5,372 nt of DNA from an uncultured Synechococcus sp. (lineage in GTDB: Bacteria > Cyanobacteriota > Cyanobacteriia > PCC-6307 > Cyanobiaceae). Below the pieces are notes generated by a model. The model ran no database searches. It was given only the letters and a program-made list of their open reading frames with translations, and had not been told where the DNA came from. Location: contig CALJTZ010000368.1 in NCBI GenBank assembly GCA_937975655.1, positions 1 through 5,372 of the forward strand, given 5' to 3'. Below, piece after piece: positions 4,404-5,372 of this stretch. Position 1 is the first letter of the stretch. Every line of letters begins with the position of its first letter. The translations under genes and the position numbers were made by a program.

Positions 4404-5372
4404 GAGGTGGGGACGCACGTGCACTCCTTCAAGGAAGGCTTGCGCGCCGCCCTGCGCGAGGACCCGGACGTCATCCTGGTCGGCGAAATGCGCGACCTGG
4501 AAACCATCCGCCTGGCGCTGACCGCGGCCGAGACGGGGCACCTGGTGTTCGGCACGCTGCACACCTCGTCGGCGGCCAAGACCATCGACCGCATCGTCGA
4601 CGTCTTTCCGTCCGAGGAAAAGGACATGGTGCGGGCCATGCTGTCGGAGTCGCTGGTGGCGGTGATCTCGCAGACCCTGTGCAAGAACAAGGAAGGCAGC
4701 GGCCGGATCGCGGCGCACGAGATCATGCTCGGCACGCCGGCGGTGCGCAACCTGATCCGCGAGAACAAGGTCGCGCAGATGTATTCGGCGATCCAGACCG
4801 GCGCCCAGCTGGGCATGCAGACGCTGGACCAGAATCTGCAGGATCTGGTCAAACGCAACATCGTGTCGGTCGAGGACTTCCGCAAGACGAACGATTATCC
4901 ATATCCCGACTATCGCGTCGTGATCGCGCATTCCTGCGACCTCTACAGCGTGTTCATCCACGTCGGTGAGCTGCAGGGGGCTGCAGCCGAGGCCGCAACG
5001 GCAGCCGCGTCGAGTGGCTCGTGGAGCGGTGCCATTGCAGTTAAAGCAGGCGAGGTGATTGCCGATGAATCCCAATCGCCGGGGTTCGACTTCTCGACGT
5101 TCGCGACCGACGCCAAGGTCGAGATGATCAACCCGGCGTCGTATTTCTCGGCAGAGTCGTGGAAGCCTTACACGGCGAATCCGTTCGACTACTTCCCGGC
5201 GGACGTGAAGTCTGCTTATGGGGCAAAGTCACTTCGAAGCGTCGAGCCGATCGGAGGAACGATCTTTTACGACCTCGATGGAACAGCTCAGGGCATGTGG
5301 TACGTGAAGGACACCAACGGTTATCGAGGCAAGGGAGATCAGAAGGCCTCGTACAACAATCACGGCAAGGTG
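3873..5372 (+). CDS. Chimeric open frame: GHL10 hydrolase N-part / PilT C-part / M23-like part, runs off the right edge
   Basis: One reading frame without a stop for 500 codons to the window edge, made of three blocks described separately. Residues 1-177 match a secreted GHL10-type glycoside hydrolase, ~178-339 match PilT from mid-ATPase domain to near its end, and ~340-500 resemble an extracellular M23-peptidase-like protein. None of the blocks is complete, and neither joint falls at a natural domain border: the hydrolase barrel is cut before its catalytic strands and PilT lacks its N-terminal domain, Walker A and Asp box. A working protein is hard to imagine. Codon use shifts sharply at the second joint (about 10 of 162 codons end in A/T in the PilT block, about 46 of 160 after it). 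I read this as a contig chimera, with a genuine fusion as the unlikely alternative. The start is uncertain: no ATG exists in frame; CTG 3873 gives a good signal peptide (MKRALPALLTLVL), while ATT 3867 and GTG 3906 are alternatives. Confidence 0.55.
   Translation, partial: MKRALPALLTLVLTTGLQALGALEGRAAQRRVGVWLTNSPSPLYYEPARIDRAVAELAAAGFNTLYPNVWSRGATFHRSRWAPMEPALAKANPGFDPICRMTQAAHRQGLKVIPWFEYGLMEPAEAAVVRQNPEWVLQKRDGSSEVQMHGKAMVWLNPAHPGVRQRFIGLIGEIVQREVGTHVHSFKEGLRAALREDPDVILVGEMRDLETIRLALTAAETGHLVFGTLHTSSAAKTIDRIVDVFPSEEKDMVRAMLSESLVAVISQTLCKNKEGSGRIAAHEIMLGTPAVRNLIRENKVAQMYSAIQTGAQLGMQTLDQNLQDLVKRNIVSVEDFRKTNDYPYPDYRVVIAHSCDLYSVFIHVGELQGAAAEAATAAASSGSWSGAIAVKAGEVIADESQSPGFDFSTFATDAKVEMINPASYFSAESWKPYTANPFDYFPADVKSAYGAKSLRSVEPIGGTIFYDLDGTAQGMWYVKDTNGYRGKGDQKASYNNHGKV
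3917..3930. repeat. 14-bp perfect palindrome GGGCCTGCAGGCCC, copy 2 of the GGCCTGCAGGCC core
   Basis: It lies inside the signal-peptide coding region of the hydrolase (encoding Gly-Leu-Gln-Ala). Its central 12 bases equal the intergenic palindrome at 1174-1185. Being in coding sequence argues against a simple operator and for an iterated palindrome, a modification site, or coincidence. Confidence 0.5.
4404..4889 (+). other. pilT: C-terminal half of the type IV pilus retraction ATPase PilT, fused in frame, likely foreign to the contig
   Basis: PilT is the hexameric cytoplasmic ATPase that disassembles type IV pili for twitching motility. The segment (residues 178-339 of the open frame) begins at EVGTHVHSFKEGLRAALRED, covers Walker B LVGEMRDLETI (202-212), the His box TAAETGHLVFGTLHT (217-231), SSAAKTIDRIVDVFP, the PilT C-terminal motif as AVRNLIRE (290-297; usually AIRNLIRE), and KVAQMYSAIQTG...LGMQTLDQNLQDLV. 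Missing are the PAS-like N-terminal domain, Walker A and the Asp box, so it could not hydrolyse ATP alone. The LCKNKEGSGR, REVGTH and LVKRNIVS wording is most like Burkholderiales and other betaproteobacteria (from memory). Nearly all codons end in G/C. The last conserved PilT words (NIVS) end at 4868; the exact 3' joint lies between there and ~4895. Confidence 0.9.
4890..5372 (+). other. Unrecognised segment resembling a degenerate M23 (LytM-like) peptidase domain, 3' end off window
   Basis: Residues ~340-500 of the open frame no longer match PilT. The stretch DYRVVIAHSCDLYSVFIHVGEL (346-367), then an Ala/Ser-rich insert (AAAEAATAAASSGS), VKAGEVIADESQSPGFDFSTF (390-410) and MINPASYF (418-425) follows the order of an M23 core: a strand with 'H...YxHL', a 'VkkGqxIg' turn, then a final strand. 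The closing H-x-H zinc motif is replaced by FDFSTF, so hydrolase activity is doubtful; a non-catalytic envelope or carbohydrate-binding role is possible. The tail is rich in aromatic and Gly residues (NPFDYFPADV, PIGGTIFYDLDGTAQGMWYV), suggesting an extracellular beta protein. Codon use is much less G/C-ending than in the PilT block, marking a different source genome. No start lies at its 5' end, so its own N-terminus is missing. The family call is weak. Confidence 0.4.

Noticed and set aside
3974..4969. Plus-strand 331-codon frame crossing both joints
   Set aside because: Out-of-frame shadow, Arg/Pro-rich, with no family character; the recognisable GHL10 and PilT words are in the other frame.
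4404..5372. Horizontal transfer or a new motility/cell-wall fusion system in the cyanobacterium
   Set aside because: No mobile element, repeat or attachment site borders the segment, and both joints cut domains internally; a chimeric contig explains it more simply.

Overview
The first ~4.4 kb looks like a high-GC picocyanobacterium of the Synechococcus/Cyanobium type. It carries a BciB-type divinyl chlorophyllide reductase, a cyanobacterial-style LCP (LytR-CpsA-Psr) protein, a ribose-phosphate pyrophosphokinase beginning with the TSFLTAERV-type leader I associate with marine/freshwater Synechococcus, and the start of a secreted GHL10-type glycoside hydrolase. Genes are tightly packed, have little or no Shine-Dalgarno signal, and lie in divergent and convergent pairs. 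The genus is inferred from protein character, not from a marker gene.

Layout: bciB runs leftward off the left edge (1-1166). A 116-nt divergent gap separates it from the LCP gene (1283-2230, plus). The LCP gene overlaps by 19 nt, tail to tail, an unrecognised 180-residue gene on the minus strand (2212-2754). A 69-nt divergent gap leads to prs (2824-3819, plus), followed 53 nt later by an open frame that runs to the right edge (3873-5372, plus).

That last frame is the notable part. It is one uninterrupted frame of 500 codons, but it reads as three unrelated proteins spliced in frame. They are the signal peptide and first third of a GHL10 hydrolase (to ~4403), the C-terminal half of a proteobacterial PilT retraction ATPase (~4404-4889), and a piece of an M23-peptidase-like extracellular protein with clearly different codon use (~4890-5372). 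Each junction cuts a known domain at a place where no domain boundary exists. The simplest reading is a chimeric contig (metagenome misassembly or library chimera), helped at the first joint by a short shared sequence. A real gene fusion is possible but much less likely. Everything right of ~4400 should therefore not be assigned to the cyanobacterium.

Functionally the genuine genes are housekeeping: chlorophyll maturation (bciB), PRPP supply for nucleotides, histidine and tryptophan (prs), and cell-envelope polymer attachment or a relative of it (LCP). I see no phage, CRISPR, transposon, tRNA or rRNA, and no convincing new multi-gene system.
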